Below, piece after piece: positions 1-5,598 of a stretch of DNA of 6,979 bases. The DNA comes from Zavarzinia sp. (GTDB taxonomy: Bacteria; Pseudomonadota; Alphaproteobacteria; Zavarziniales; Zavarziniaceae): the NCBI GenBank assembly GCA_028694545.1, contig JAQVKV010000113.1:1-6979 (forward strand). The letters run 5' to 3'. Below the pieces are notes generated by a model, which was not told the origin of the DNA, did not search any database, and saw only the letters and a list, made by a program, of their open reading frames with translations. The position numbers and the translations under genes were made by a program. Each line of letters starts with the position of its first letter. Positions within the stretch are counted from its first letter, which is position 1.

Positions 1-95
1 ATCTGCTCGTAATAGCGGATGGTCTGCACCTTGGTATCGGTCCGGCGGGCCAGGTCGCCGATGCCGAGATCCTTGATTTCGCTGCCTTTCGCCAT
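1..95 (-). CDS. MerR-family transcriptional regulator, N-terminal part only
   Basis: The minus strand starts at ATG 95-93 and runs off the left edge after about 31 residues (MAKGSEIKDLGIGDLARRTD, then KVQTIRYYEQ). The segment IGDLARRT...VQTIRYYE is the first helix-turn-helix and start of the wing typical of MerR regulators (seen); the TIRYYE signature is shared by CadR, PbrR and ZntR-type metal sensors (family knowledge). The metal-binding C-terminal region lies outside the window, so the metal cannot be read. The gene is divergent from a Zn/Cd/Pb ATPase, with about 75 bases between the starts and a MerR-type dyad in the gap. This is the usual arrangement for a regulator that represses and, once metal-loaded, activates the exporter by untwisting its promoter. 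That it regulates the neighbour is inference. Confidence 0.85.
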   Translation of the reverse strand, partial: MAKGSEIKDLGIGDLARRTDTKVQTIRYYEQ

Positions 96-109
96 CGCTC
101 ATTTTCCCC

Positions 110-140
110 TTGAAGCTACAGTCGCTTTAGGTCCCATGGT
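110..140 (+). promoter_or_regulatory. MerR-type promoter and operator of the metal ATPase
   Basis: A -35 element TTGAAG (110-115) is followed by a 19-base spacer and a weak -10 CATGGT (135-140). Spacers of 19-20 bases, longer than the normal 17, are the hallmark of MerR-activated promoters. Inside the spacer lies an imperfect dyad, AGCTACAG (114-121) and CTTTAGGT (125-132), centred on 123, with 6 of 8 positions paired. Its layout resembles CadR and PbrR operators as I remember them. Transcription would begin near 147, which leaves a short leader before the ATG at 171 and argues against the in-frame ATG at 153. The -10 matches the consensus poorly, as expected of a promoter that needs activation. 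Confidence 0.6.
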
Positions 141-170
141 GATCTCCGTCAGATGGGAAGGACAAGCGCG

Positions 171-2339
171 ATGAACAAGATGGCCGCTGCTCACCGCCTG
201 AAGGTGGAGGGCATGGATTGCGCCAGTTGTGCCCTGAAAATTGAAACCGCCCTGAAGCGCCTGCCCGGCGTCGAGGCGGTGAGCGTGAGCGTGACCGGCG
301 GCACGGTGACCGTGACCGAAGGCGCCGTTGCCCCGTCCCTGCCCGACGTGCAGGCCGCGATCCGTCGCCTCGGCTTCGGCGTGGACGATCATGCCCATCA
401 CGACGACCATCATCACCATCACGATCATGCCCACGATCATGATCATGATCACGCCCATCACCACGACGATCCCGCCGACAAGGGCAAGCCCTGGTGGCGG
501 ACGGCCAAGGGCCGGCTGGTGATCGCCTCGGGCGTCCTGCTCGCCGCGGCCTTCGGGATCGAGATCGCGGTGCCGGCGGCCGGGGTCTGGGCCTTCGGCG
601 TCGCCACCCTGCTGGCACTGGTACCGGTCGCCCGACGCGCCTTCGCCGCCGCCACCTCGGGCAGTATCTTCACCATCGAGATGCTGATGACCATTGCCGC
701 CATCGGCGCGCTTGCCATCGGCGCCGGCGAGGAAGCGGCCGTGGTGGTGTTCCTGTTCGCCGTGGGAGAGGTGCTGGAAGGCTACGCCGCCGGACGGGCG
801 CGCAAGGGCATCGCCGCCCTTGCCGCGCTGCGCCCGCGCGTGGCGCTGCGGATCGAGGCTGGCGTTACGCGCGAGGTGGCGGCCGAGACGCTGGTGCCCG
901 GCGACCGCGTGCTGGTCCGCCCGGGCGATCGCGTGCCCGCCGACGGCGTAATCCGCAAGGGCCGCGCGGACATCGACGAATCCCCGGTGAACGGCGAATC
1001 CGTGCCGCGCGCCAAGGGGCCGGGGGACGAAGTCTTCGCCGGAACCATCACCCTCGACGCGACCCTGACCATCGAGGTCACCCGCGGCGCCGAGGACAAT
1101 ACCATCGCCCGCATCATCCGCCTGGTCGAGGAGGCGCAGGAGGCGAAAGCCCCGGTCGCCCGCTTCATCGACCGCTTCGCCCGCCTCTACATGCCGGTGG
1201 TGGTGGCGATCGCGCTCGCCGTCGCCCTCGTGCCGCCGCTAGCGCTCGGCGCCGACTGGGACACCTGGATCTATCGCGCGCTGGCGCTTCTGCTGATCGC
1301 CTGCCCTTGCGCGCTGGTGATCTCGACCCCGGCGGCGATCGCGGCCGGCCTGTCGACCGGGGCGCGCCAGGGCCTGCTGATCAAGGGCGGCGCCGCGCTG
1401 GAAACCCTGGGCAGCCTGAAAACCATCGCCTTCGACAAGACAGGCACCCTGACCGAGGGGCGTCCCAAGGTGACCGACGTCCTGCCCGGTACCCTGCCGC
1501 CCACCCGGATCCTCGGCCTTGCCGCCGCCCTCGAAGCCGGCAGCAGCCACCCGATCGCCCTCGCCATCCGCGCCGCCGCGCCCGAGACGCCGGCCCTCGC
1601 GACCGACATCGCCGCGATCGCGGGCGAAGGCTTGACCGGCACGGTGGACGGCTGGCCCCTGTTCATCGGCAATCCCCGTGCCGCCGCGCGCAGGACCGAT
1701 ACCTTCGACCATGAAACCGTGGCGGCGCTGGAGGCCGAGGGCAAGACGGTCGCCGTGCTGATGGACGGGGACGTGGTGCTGGGCCTGATCGCCCTGCGCG
1801 ACGAACCAAGGGCCGATGCCCGCGAAGGGCTGGCCGCCCTGCGCCGGCTGGGCGTGTCCGGGGTCATGCTGACCGGCGACAACCGCCGCGCGGCGGAAGC
1901 GGTGGCGCGCGAGCTTGGCCTCGAAGTCCATGCGGAACTGATGCCGGCCGACAAGGCCCGCATCGTCGGCGAATTGCGCGCCCGGGGCCCGGTGGGCAAG
2001 GTCGGCGACGGTATCAACGACGCACCGGCGCTGGCGGCCGCCACTGTCGGCATCGCCATGGGCACCGGTACCGACGTGGCACTCGAAGCGGCGGATGCCG
2101 CGCTGCTGCACGACCGGGTGGGCGGCGTCGCCGCGCTGATCGCCCTGTCGCGCGCGACCATGGGCAATGTCCGGGCCAATGTTGCGCTGGCCCTGGGCGC
2201 CAAGGGGATCTTCCTGGTCACCACCGTGCTCGGCCTCACCGGCATGTGGATCGCGGTGCTGGCGGATACGGGGGCGACCGTGCTCGTCACCCTGAATGCC
2301 CTGCGCCTCTTGCGCTTCCGGGCCGATCAATCTTCATAG
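171..2339 (+). CDS. zntA: Zn2+/Cd2+/Pb2+-exporting P1B-type ATPase (ZntA/CadA family)
   Basis: This is an inner-membrane pump that uses ATP to expel divalent soft metals. The 722-residue protein has a normal family length. In order it shows a heavy-metal-associated domain with GMDCASC (14-20), a His/Asp-rich linker (about 72-100), transmembrane segments with GEVLEG (199-204), an actuator loop NGES (274-277), the TM metal site CPC (378-380), the phosphorylation motif DKTGTLT (D422), the SSHP motif (H460-P461), TGD (568-570) and GDGIND (612-617). Lys678 and Asp699 in the last two membrane helices, with CPC, point to the Zn/Cd/Pb subgroup rather than copper. The start at 171 was chosen over an in-frame ATG at 153 because GGGAAGGA (155-162) sits 8 bases upstream and the likely transcript begins near 147. 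The 3' end overlaps the convergent VOC remnant by 13 bases. The actuator loop is usually TGES; here it has Asn for Thr. Confidence 0.95.
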   Translation: MNKMAAAHRLKVEGMDCASCALKIETALKRLPGVEAVSVSVTGGTVTVTEGAVAPSLPDVQAAIRRLGFGVDDHAHHDDHHHHHDHAHDHDHDHAHHHDDPADKGKPWWRTAKGRLVIASGVLLAAAFGIEIAVPAAGVWAFGVATLLALVPVARRAFAAATSGSIFTIEMLMTIAAIGALAIGAGEEAAVVVFLFAVGEVLEGYAAGRARKGIAALAALRPRVALRIEAGVTREVAAETLVPGDRVLVRPGDRVPADGVIRKGRADIDESPVNGESVPRAKGPGDEVFAGTITLDATLTIEVTRGAEDNTIARIIRLVEEAQEAKAPVARFIDRFARLYMPVVVAIALAVALVPPLALGADWDTWIYRALALLLIACPCALVISTPAAIAAGLSTGARQGLLIKGGAALETLGSLKTIAFDKTGTLTEGRPKVTDVLPGTLPPTRILGLAAALEAGSSHPIALAIRAAAPETPALATDIAAIAGEGLTGTVDGWPLFIGNPRAAARRTDTFDHETVAALEAEGKTVAVLMDGDVVLGLIALRDEPRADAREGLAALRRLGVSGVMLTGDNRRAAEAVARELGLEVHAELMPADKARIVGELRARGPVGKVGDGINDAPALAAATVGIAMGTGTDVALEAADAALLHDRVGGVAALIALSRATMGNVRANVALALGAKGIFLVTTVLGLTGMWIAVLADTGATVLVTLNALRLLRFRADQSS
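381..470 (+). repeat. His/Asp-rich low-complexity linker within the ATPase
   Basis: Codons 71-100 of the ATPase gene are mostly CAT, CAC, GAT and GAC, giving 16 histidines among about 30 residues, with short repeated units of the type DHAHDH. It lies between the metal-binding domain and the first membrane helix, on the cytoplasmic side. Such His-rich stretches bind Zn2+ or Ni2+ in other transporters and may buffer or sense metal (family knowledge); its role here is inferred. The DNA carries near-tandem GATCAT units that could change in number by slippage. Confidence 0.8.
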
Positions 2340-2562
2340 AGTTCGAGGGACAGACCGGCCGGGTCGGGCGCGGCGGCGGATCGGGGAAGGAGAAGAGTTC
2401 GATCATGGCGCCGCCGCCGAGCGCCAGATCGCATTCCCACGAGCGCCGTTCCGCCCGCCACACCTCGCGGATCACGGCAAACCCGAGCACATCCGCGTAG
2501 AAATGGCGCGCGCGCTCGTAGTCGGCGCAGATGACGGCGACATGGTGGAGACGATCGAACAT
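2327..2562 (-). pseudogene. VOC/glyoxalase-like protein (YaeR type), internally deleted and frameshifted
   Basis: From ATG 2562-2560, with AGGGG a few bases upstream, the minus strand encodes MFDRLHHVAV...DVLGFAV and continues to MIELFSFPDPPPRPTRP (up to residue 69). This closely resembles the first two thirds of the YaeR branch of the vicinal-oxygen-chelate superfamily. The conserved end of that family, DPxGLxLELYE, is also present as DPAGLSLELYED plus stop (2365-2327), but in another frame and directly abutting. The middle of the second beta-alpha module, about 45 residues including the expected metal-ligand His, is missing. As it stands the first frame reads on to a stop at 2287-2289, giving a 91-residue protein with a foreign tail that cannot form the metal site. 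The remnant overlaps the end of the convergent ATPase gene. A sequencing or assembly error could in principle cause this, but a base-call indel alone would not remove about 140 bases. Confidence 0.8.
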
Positions 2563-2587
2563 GTTGGCCCCTGCGGATCGTTTCCGC

Positions 2588-2615
2588 ATCGTATAGTCTC
2601 GCCTCCCTGTGGCAA
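2588..2615 (-). promoter_or_regulatory. Possible sigma70-type promoter of the VOC remnant
   Basis: On the minus strand TTGCCA (2615-2610) and TACGAT (2593-2588) are separated by 16 bases and lie 26 bases upstream of the VOC start codon. The match is fair by eye, and the only support is position. It lies in the gap between the VOC gene and the divergent dehydrogenase, whose own promoter I could not identify. Confidence 0.35.
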
Positions 2616-2632
2616 TCGCGTTGGAATGGGTC

Positions 2633-3385
2633 ATGAGCTTCGATCTGACGGGCAAGGTCGCCCTGGTCACCGGCGCCGGGCGCGGGCTCGGCCGGGAAAT
2701 CGCCCTGGGGCTTGCGCGCGCCGGCGCCCTCGTCCTGGCGCACGGCCGCAGGGTGGAGGCGCTGGAACCGGTGGTCGAGGCGATCGAAGCGGAAGGCGGA
2801 CGGGCGGTACCCCTGCCCTTCGACCTGGGCGACGAGGCGGCGCTCGAAACCGCGCTGAACTGGGCGCGAAGCCATTTCGGCCCCGTCACCGTGCTCGTCA
2901 ACAACGCCGGCGCCAGGGACCGCCGGCCGCTCCCGGAGCTGGACCGGGTGGCGGTGCGGGCCCTGCTGGAAATCGACCTGGTGGCACCCTTCGACCTGTG
3001 CCGCCGTGTCGCCGGCCATATGCCGGAGGGCGGGCGCATCGTGAACGTGACCTCTATCGCGGGGCCGATCGCGCGGGCGGGCGACGCCGCCTATACCGCC
3101 GCCAAGGGCGGGCTGGACGCGCTCACCCGCGCGCTTTCAGCCGAACTCGGGCCCCGGGGCATCACGGTGAATGCGGTGGCGCCGGGCTATTTCGCCACCG
3201 AAGCCAATCGCGCCATGGTCGAGGACAAGGAAATCGCCGCCTTCCTCGCGAAGCGGACATCTCTGGGGCGCTGGGGCGAACCGTCGGAGATCGCGGGCGC
3301 CGTGGTCTTCCTGGCCTCGCCCGCAGCCTCCTATGTCTCGGGCCAGACCCTCGCCGTCGACGGCGGCTACCTCAGCCACTTCTGA
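2633..3385 (+). CDS. SDR-family NAD(P)-dependent oxidoreductase, gluconate 5-dehydrogenase/FabG-like
   Basis: This 250-residue protein has the classical short-chain dehydrogenase layout: cofactor motif TGAGRGLG (13-20), NNAG (90-93), catalytic Ser141 in VTSIAG, Tyr154 and Lys158 in YTAAK, the substrate-loop motif APGYFATE (183-190), and the C-terminal LAVDGG segment (240-245). The PGYFATE and KRTSLGRWGEP stretches resemble gluconate 5-dehydrogenase (IdnO/Gno) more than true FabG, but the substrate cannot be fixed from sequence. An Arg after the second strand (GRR, 38-40) would suit NADP(H). The position of the tetrad Asn appears to be Asp115. ATG 2633 was preferred to an in-frame GTG at 2609, which overlaps the opposing promoter candidate and adds eight residues ahead of the conserved start; GGAA at 2623-2626 is only a modest ribosome binding site. 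It is divergent from the broken VOC gene, so the two may once have shared control. It ends 23 bases before the convergent SGNH-like gene. Confidence 0.9.
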   Translation: MSFDLTGKVALVTGAGRGLGREIALGLARAGALVLAHGRRVEALEPVVEAIEAEGGRAVPLPFDLGDEAALETALNWARSHFGPVTVLVNNAGARDRRPLPELDRVAVRALLEIDLVAPFDLCRRVAGHMPEGGRIVNVTSIAGPIARAGDAAYTAAKGGLDALTRALSAELGPRGITVNAVAPGYFATEANRAMVEDKEIAAFLAKRTSLGRWGEPSEIAGAVVFLASPAASYVSGQTLAVDGGYLSHF

Positions 3386-3408
3386 TCAGCATGGCCCACC
3401 CGCACCTA

Positions 3409-4170
3409 TCAGTCGGGACGGCCCCGCCGTGACTTGGGGTGGCGCCGCTTGGCCGATGTCGAGGCAGGCGCGGTTTCGATCAGAGGCAGGAATTGGCCGA
3501 GCCAAAGCTCCCCGAAAGCGTCGTTCATATGCAACCGGTGATGATCGGGATAGCGTGTGTCTTGCGCATTGGCTTCGACCCTCAGGCCAGGTGCCCCCTT
3601 GGCGTAGATCGGGTCGGTCTTGTCACCGTTCACGATCGATTGCGGCGGCTGCGGCAGGAGCCGCGCGCCCATGGGCTGGTAGATCAGCTTGTTCAACCGC
3701 TCCACGCTCGCGAGATATTTCTCGGCGCCCTCGTGGGTGATGGCACCATAGGCCGCTATGAACGGATTATGCCCGATATAGATCGGCTTCGAAGATATCC
3801 CCACCAACCGCTCGAGCAGAGTATAGGAGACATTGTTCTTGGCGAGATTTTCCGCGGCGATCGTCATCACCTTCTTCGAATAGGGCCCTTCCTCGTCGAA
3901 AATGAAGACGGACGCGCCGAGACCATAGATGACGATGGCGTCGTATTCAGCCGGGTCGAACTCCGGACGGCCGCCCGAGACCTGGATGATCGCTTCCCTC
4001 AGATTCGGATTGTCGGGCACCAATTTGCCGGCGACTGCCTGCATCCCCGACATCTGCGTGCCGCGATGAGCGAAGAACACCATCTCGATCGTGGGATGGT
4101 CGGCGCCGATCCGATCCCACGCCTGCTTCAGAGAGGCGACGTGGCTGTTACCGAGAATCCCGATCTTCAT
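3409..4170 (-). CDS. SGNH-hydrolase-like protein of unknown function, second gene of the GSCFA operon
   Basis: The 253-residue protein begins MKIGILGNSHVASLKQAW. The LGNSH block right at the N terminus (Ser9) matches the nucleophile block of SGNH-fold esterases and acetylhydrolases, and IVIYGLGAS (79-87) sits where the oxyanion-hole block falls. Near the C terminus DHHRLHMN (209-216) could supply the catalytic His, most likely His214, although the spacing to Asp209 is not the usual DxxH. No signal peptide or membrane helix is visible, so it is probably cytoplasmic. Its ATG overlaps the stop of the upstream GSCFA gene as ATGA (4167-4170), which suggests translational coupling and a joint task. 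Residues from about 233 onward (KRRHPKSRRGR and neighbours) form a basic tail encoded by DNA much richer in GC than the rest of the gene, possibly read-through into flanking sequence. An acyl-ester hydrolase or transferase on a polysaccharide is a guess from the fold only. Confidence 0.7.
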   Translation of the reverse strand: MKIGILGNSHVASLKQAWDRIGADHPTIEMVFFAHRGTQMSGMQAVAGKLVPDNPNLREAIIQVSGGRPEFDPAEYDAIVIYGLGASVFIFDEEGPYSKKVMTIAAENLAKNNVSYTLLERLVGISSKPIYIGHNPFIAAYGAITHEGAEKYLASVERLNKLIYQPMGARLLPQPPQSIVNGDKTDPIYAKGAPGLRVEANAQDTRYPDHHRLHMNDAFGELWLGQFLPLIETAPASTSAKRRHPKSRRGRPD

Positions 4171-5231
4171 TTCGCCCCCCCGAAGGCTTCAAGCAAAGCC
4201 TCCTCGCACACTTCGTCGGCCTTGCTCATCTTCGCCGCCACGGCGGCCCCGCGACTCGCGCCCGGTTTCGCGTATTCGCCGTATTTCGCCACCAGACAAC
4301 GGAAGAAATGATCCATGACGAAATTCACACCGTAGGCGCTGACGTTACGCTGGTTGGGCTCGAAGAATGCGTTGCGGAACACCGGGCTGTTGATGATCTC
4401 GTAGGACGGGAAATAATCGATGGCGGAACCCTTCTGGCAGAATTGACCGGCGACGGCGCGCAGCACCGACTTGGAGTACATGGTCGCGACAAGCACATGC
4501 TCATCCGAATTGGTCGCGGTCAGCGGCACCGGAGAGACGGTCAGGATGAAGCGGATCCCCTTGTTCAGCCGCCGGATCATGCCGAACGACGCGGCGAGAT
4601 TGCGATAGACGGTCAGGAAGTCCTGATTGACGAACTCGTGCTCTGTCTCGTCGAAGGTGCCGGCCACGGTGCCCGGGCACATCGGATATTCATAGCCGCC
4701 GGACTTGTTAACCCAGCTCTCGGTCAGGCCGAGGGTGAAGACGAAATAGCGCGCCTTCTCAAGCCCGGCGCGGAACGCGTCGATGGTCACGGCGCGGGAA
4801 CGCCGCATCTCCTCAACGGATTCGAACCCGCCCGGCTCGACCCGCGGGCGGAACGGATCGATGATACCGTCCTTTCCTTCCCACACCTCGTCCGGCGGGG
4901 TCGATTCCCCCGTCGCCCACGAGACCCACTGACGCAGCAACGAGGTCGTATAGATGTTCCCCGTGCGAGCGGAGAAGACGTTGTAGTTGAAAGCCGTCAT
5001 GTTCTTGGGGCTGAGGCCGGCCGGGGGTGTTTCCGTGATCATCCAGCGAAAGCCACGATCCTGCAGAGCGTTGCCGATATGCTGCGCGAAACAGGAACCG
5101 AAGGTGGCGACGGCATCGGCGGGCATGATACGGAACTTGGGCGTCCACAACGGCTCGATCTCGAAGTTGTTCCGATCCGCTACCGCAAGTTTCCAGAATG
5201 CTTTGTTCGGAAGATTTTCGTAGGGATTCAC
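4167..5231 (-). CDS. GSCFA-domain protein, first gene of a two-gene operon
   Basis: The 354-residue protein carries the defining block ATFGSCFAQHI (42-52, Ser46) of the GSCFA family (Pfam PF08885), which is related to SGNH/PC-esterase folds and has no firmly established reaction. Further family-like blocks are FTLGLTESW (165-173), LTVSPVPL (230-237), DYFPSYEII (272-280) and RNVSAYGVNFVMDHFF (295-310). A plain DxxH acid/His pair is not visible in that last block, so the catalytic partners of Ser46 are uncertain. No signal peptide is seen. The start is a GTG (5231-5229) with GAAAGGG 8 bases upstream; no ATG lies in frame before the upstream stop. The downstream gene overlaps by four bases. A sampled line of this gene is about 55-58% GC against 73-77% in the flanks, and the upstream region is below 50%, which suggests horizontal acquisition. 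Confidence 0.85.
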   Translation of the reverse strand: MNPYENLPNKAFWKLAVADRNNFEIEPLWTPKFRIMPADAVATFGSCFAQHIGNALQDRGFRWMITETPPAGLSPKNMTAFNYNVFSARTGNIYTTSLLRQWVSWATGESTPPDEVWEGKDGIIDPFRPRVEPGGFESVEEMRRSRAVTIDAFRAGLEKARYFVFTLGLTESWVNKSGGYEYPMCPGTVAGTFDETEHEFVNQDFLTVYRNLAASFGMIRRLNKGIRFILTVSPVPLTATNSDEHVLVATMYSKSVLRAVAGQFCQKGSAIDYFPSYEIINSPVFRNAFFEPNQRNVSAYGVNFVMDHFFRCLVAKYGEYAKPGASRGAAVAAKMSKADEVCEEALLEAFGGAK

Positions 5232-5327
5232 CTTGACGACCCTTTCACGATAACCAGTAACGTACCAATTCGAGTCACTAAATTTTCTTAAATGGTTAGC
5301 CTTGCGGCAGCCTCTATCCTTGCTAGG

Positions 5328-5420
5328 CTAGACCAAGCTCGCCCGCTTTAGCAAGGGCACCGCGTCCCGCGCGAGCCCTTCCATGTGCCCGTGATGGCCC
5401 GGGGAGGAGGGCCCCACCGA
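5328..5420 (-). pseudogene. Possible C-terminal fragment of a decayed gene
   Basis: On the minus strand 30 codons ending in TAG (5330-5328) read SVGPSSPGHHGHMEGLARDA then VPLLKRASLV. GC by codon position is 22/30, 16/30 and 27/30 for first, second and third positions, the pattern expected of real coding DNA in a high-GC genome. Upstream of 5420 the pattern collapses in this frame and no start was found. The family is not recognised; the end faintly recalls C termini of luciferase-like monooxygenases, but that is too weak to name it. It stops exactly where the AT-rich cassette begins, so it may be a gene truncated by that insertion. Chance coding bias in a short GC-rich stretch is the alternative. 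Confidence 0.25.
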
Positions 5421-5529
5421 AAGCCGATTTGGACCGATATTTCGAGGCGATCGAAATGGCGCGCCGGCCGGTTCCCCTTTCCGGCACAGCCTTATTGGAA
5501 TCGCTCGGATGTGCATGGCAGGCATGGCG

Positions 5530-5548
5530 CGGACGGCCGTACCGTCCG
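5530..5548. promoter_or_regulatory. 19-bp perfect palindrome, candidate repressor operator
   Basis: CGGACGG (5530-5536) and CCGTCCG (5542-5548) are perfect inverted repeats around a 5-base centre CCGTA. They lie 51 bases upstream of the MFS start codon. Palindromes of this size near DHA2-type drug-efflux genes are often bound by TetR-family repressors (family knowledge). No such regulator lies in this window; it could be beyond the right edge. It could also act as an RNA hairpin in the leader. Confidence 0.4.
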
Positions 5549-5569
5549 GGGCCGTCGCACGGCATAAGA

Positions 5570-5597
5570 GGGGTCCGTTTCCAAGGCGAAGGACCCC
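5570..5597 (+). promoter_or_regulatory. Leader hairpin covering the MFS ribosome binding site
   Basis: GGGGTCC (5570-5576) pairs perfectly with GGACCCC (5591-5597), leaving a 14-base loop. The AAGGA ribosome binding site (5589-5593) of the MFS gene lies partly in the 3' arm, and the ATG follows one base after the stem. In the folded RNA, access of the ribosome would be reduced, which suggests translational control; the effect is inferred and folding energy was not calculated. Confidence 0.4.
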
Positions 5598-5598
5598 C

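Larger units (their letters stand above)
5232..5598. other. Intergenic region between the divergent GSCFA operon and the MFS gene
   Basis: The left part (5232-5330) is AT-rich, 45-47% GC in sampled lines, and should hold the promoter of the GSCFA operon, but I could not pick convincing -35/-10 boxes. Two GANTC sites (5225-5229 at the GSCFA start and 5272-5276) are possible CcrM methylation targets. From about 5340 the GC content jumps to about 72%. An inverted repeat AAGGGC (5353-5358) / GCCCTT (5375-5380) with inner CGCG arms could form a hairpin, but it has no T-run and lies between divergent genes, so it is not an obvious terminator. A possible gene scrap, a palindrome and a leader hairpin are listed separately. 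I see no convincing intact gene. Confidence 0.6.

Noticed and set aside
153..170. Upstream in-frame ATG at 153 as the ATPase start
   Set aside because: It has no ribosome binding site and lies only about 6 bases after the expected transcript start, whereas 171 has GGGAAGGA at good spacing.
99..464. Minus-strand open frame rich in Met, Val and Ile opposite the start of the ATPase
   Set aside because: Its hydrophobic run is simply the reverse complement of the His/Asp codons; it has no ribosome binding site or family likeness.
1239..2330. Long minus-strand frames (up to 363 codons) across the ATPase
   Set aside because: They are antisense shadows common in high-GC DNA; the opposite strand encodes a complete, motif-rich ATPase.
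3386..3430. Small inverted repeat ACGGC/GCCGT (3418-3430) as a terminator between convergent genes
   Set aside because: The stem is only 5 bp, there is no T-run, and it lies within the end of the SGNH-like gene.
2296..3432. Plus-strand 378-codon frame across the VOC and SDR genes
   Set aside because: It is rich in Arg, Gly, Pro and Ala with no domain, and runs out of frame over the well-supported dehydrogenase.
3439..5291. Two long plus-strand frames opposite the SGNH-like and GSCFA genes
   Set aside because: The minus-strand frames carry family motifs, sensible starts and a 4-base overlap; the plus frames show neither.
5285..5297. Minus-strand CTAACCATTTAAG resembling a CtrA box
   Set aside because: The half-site differs from TTAACCAT in its first base and the second TTAA is not at the N7 spacing of a full site.
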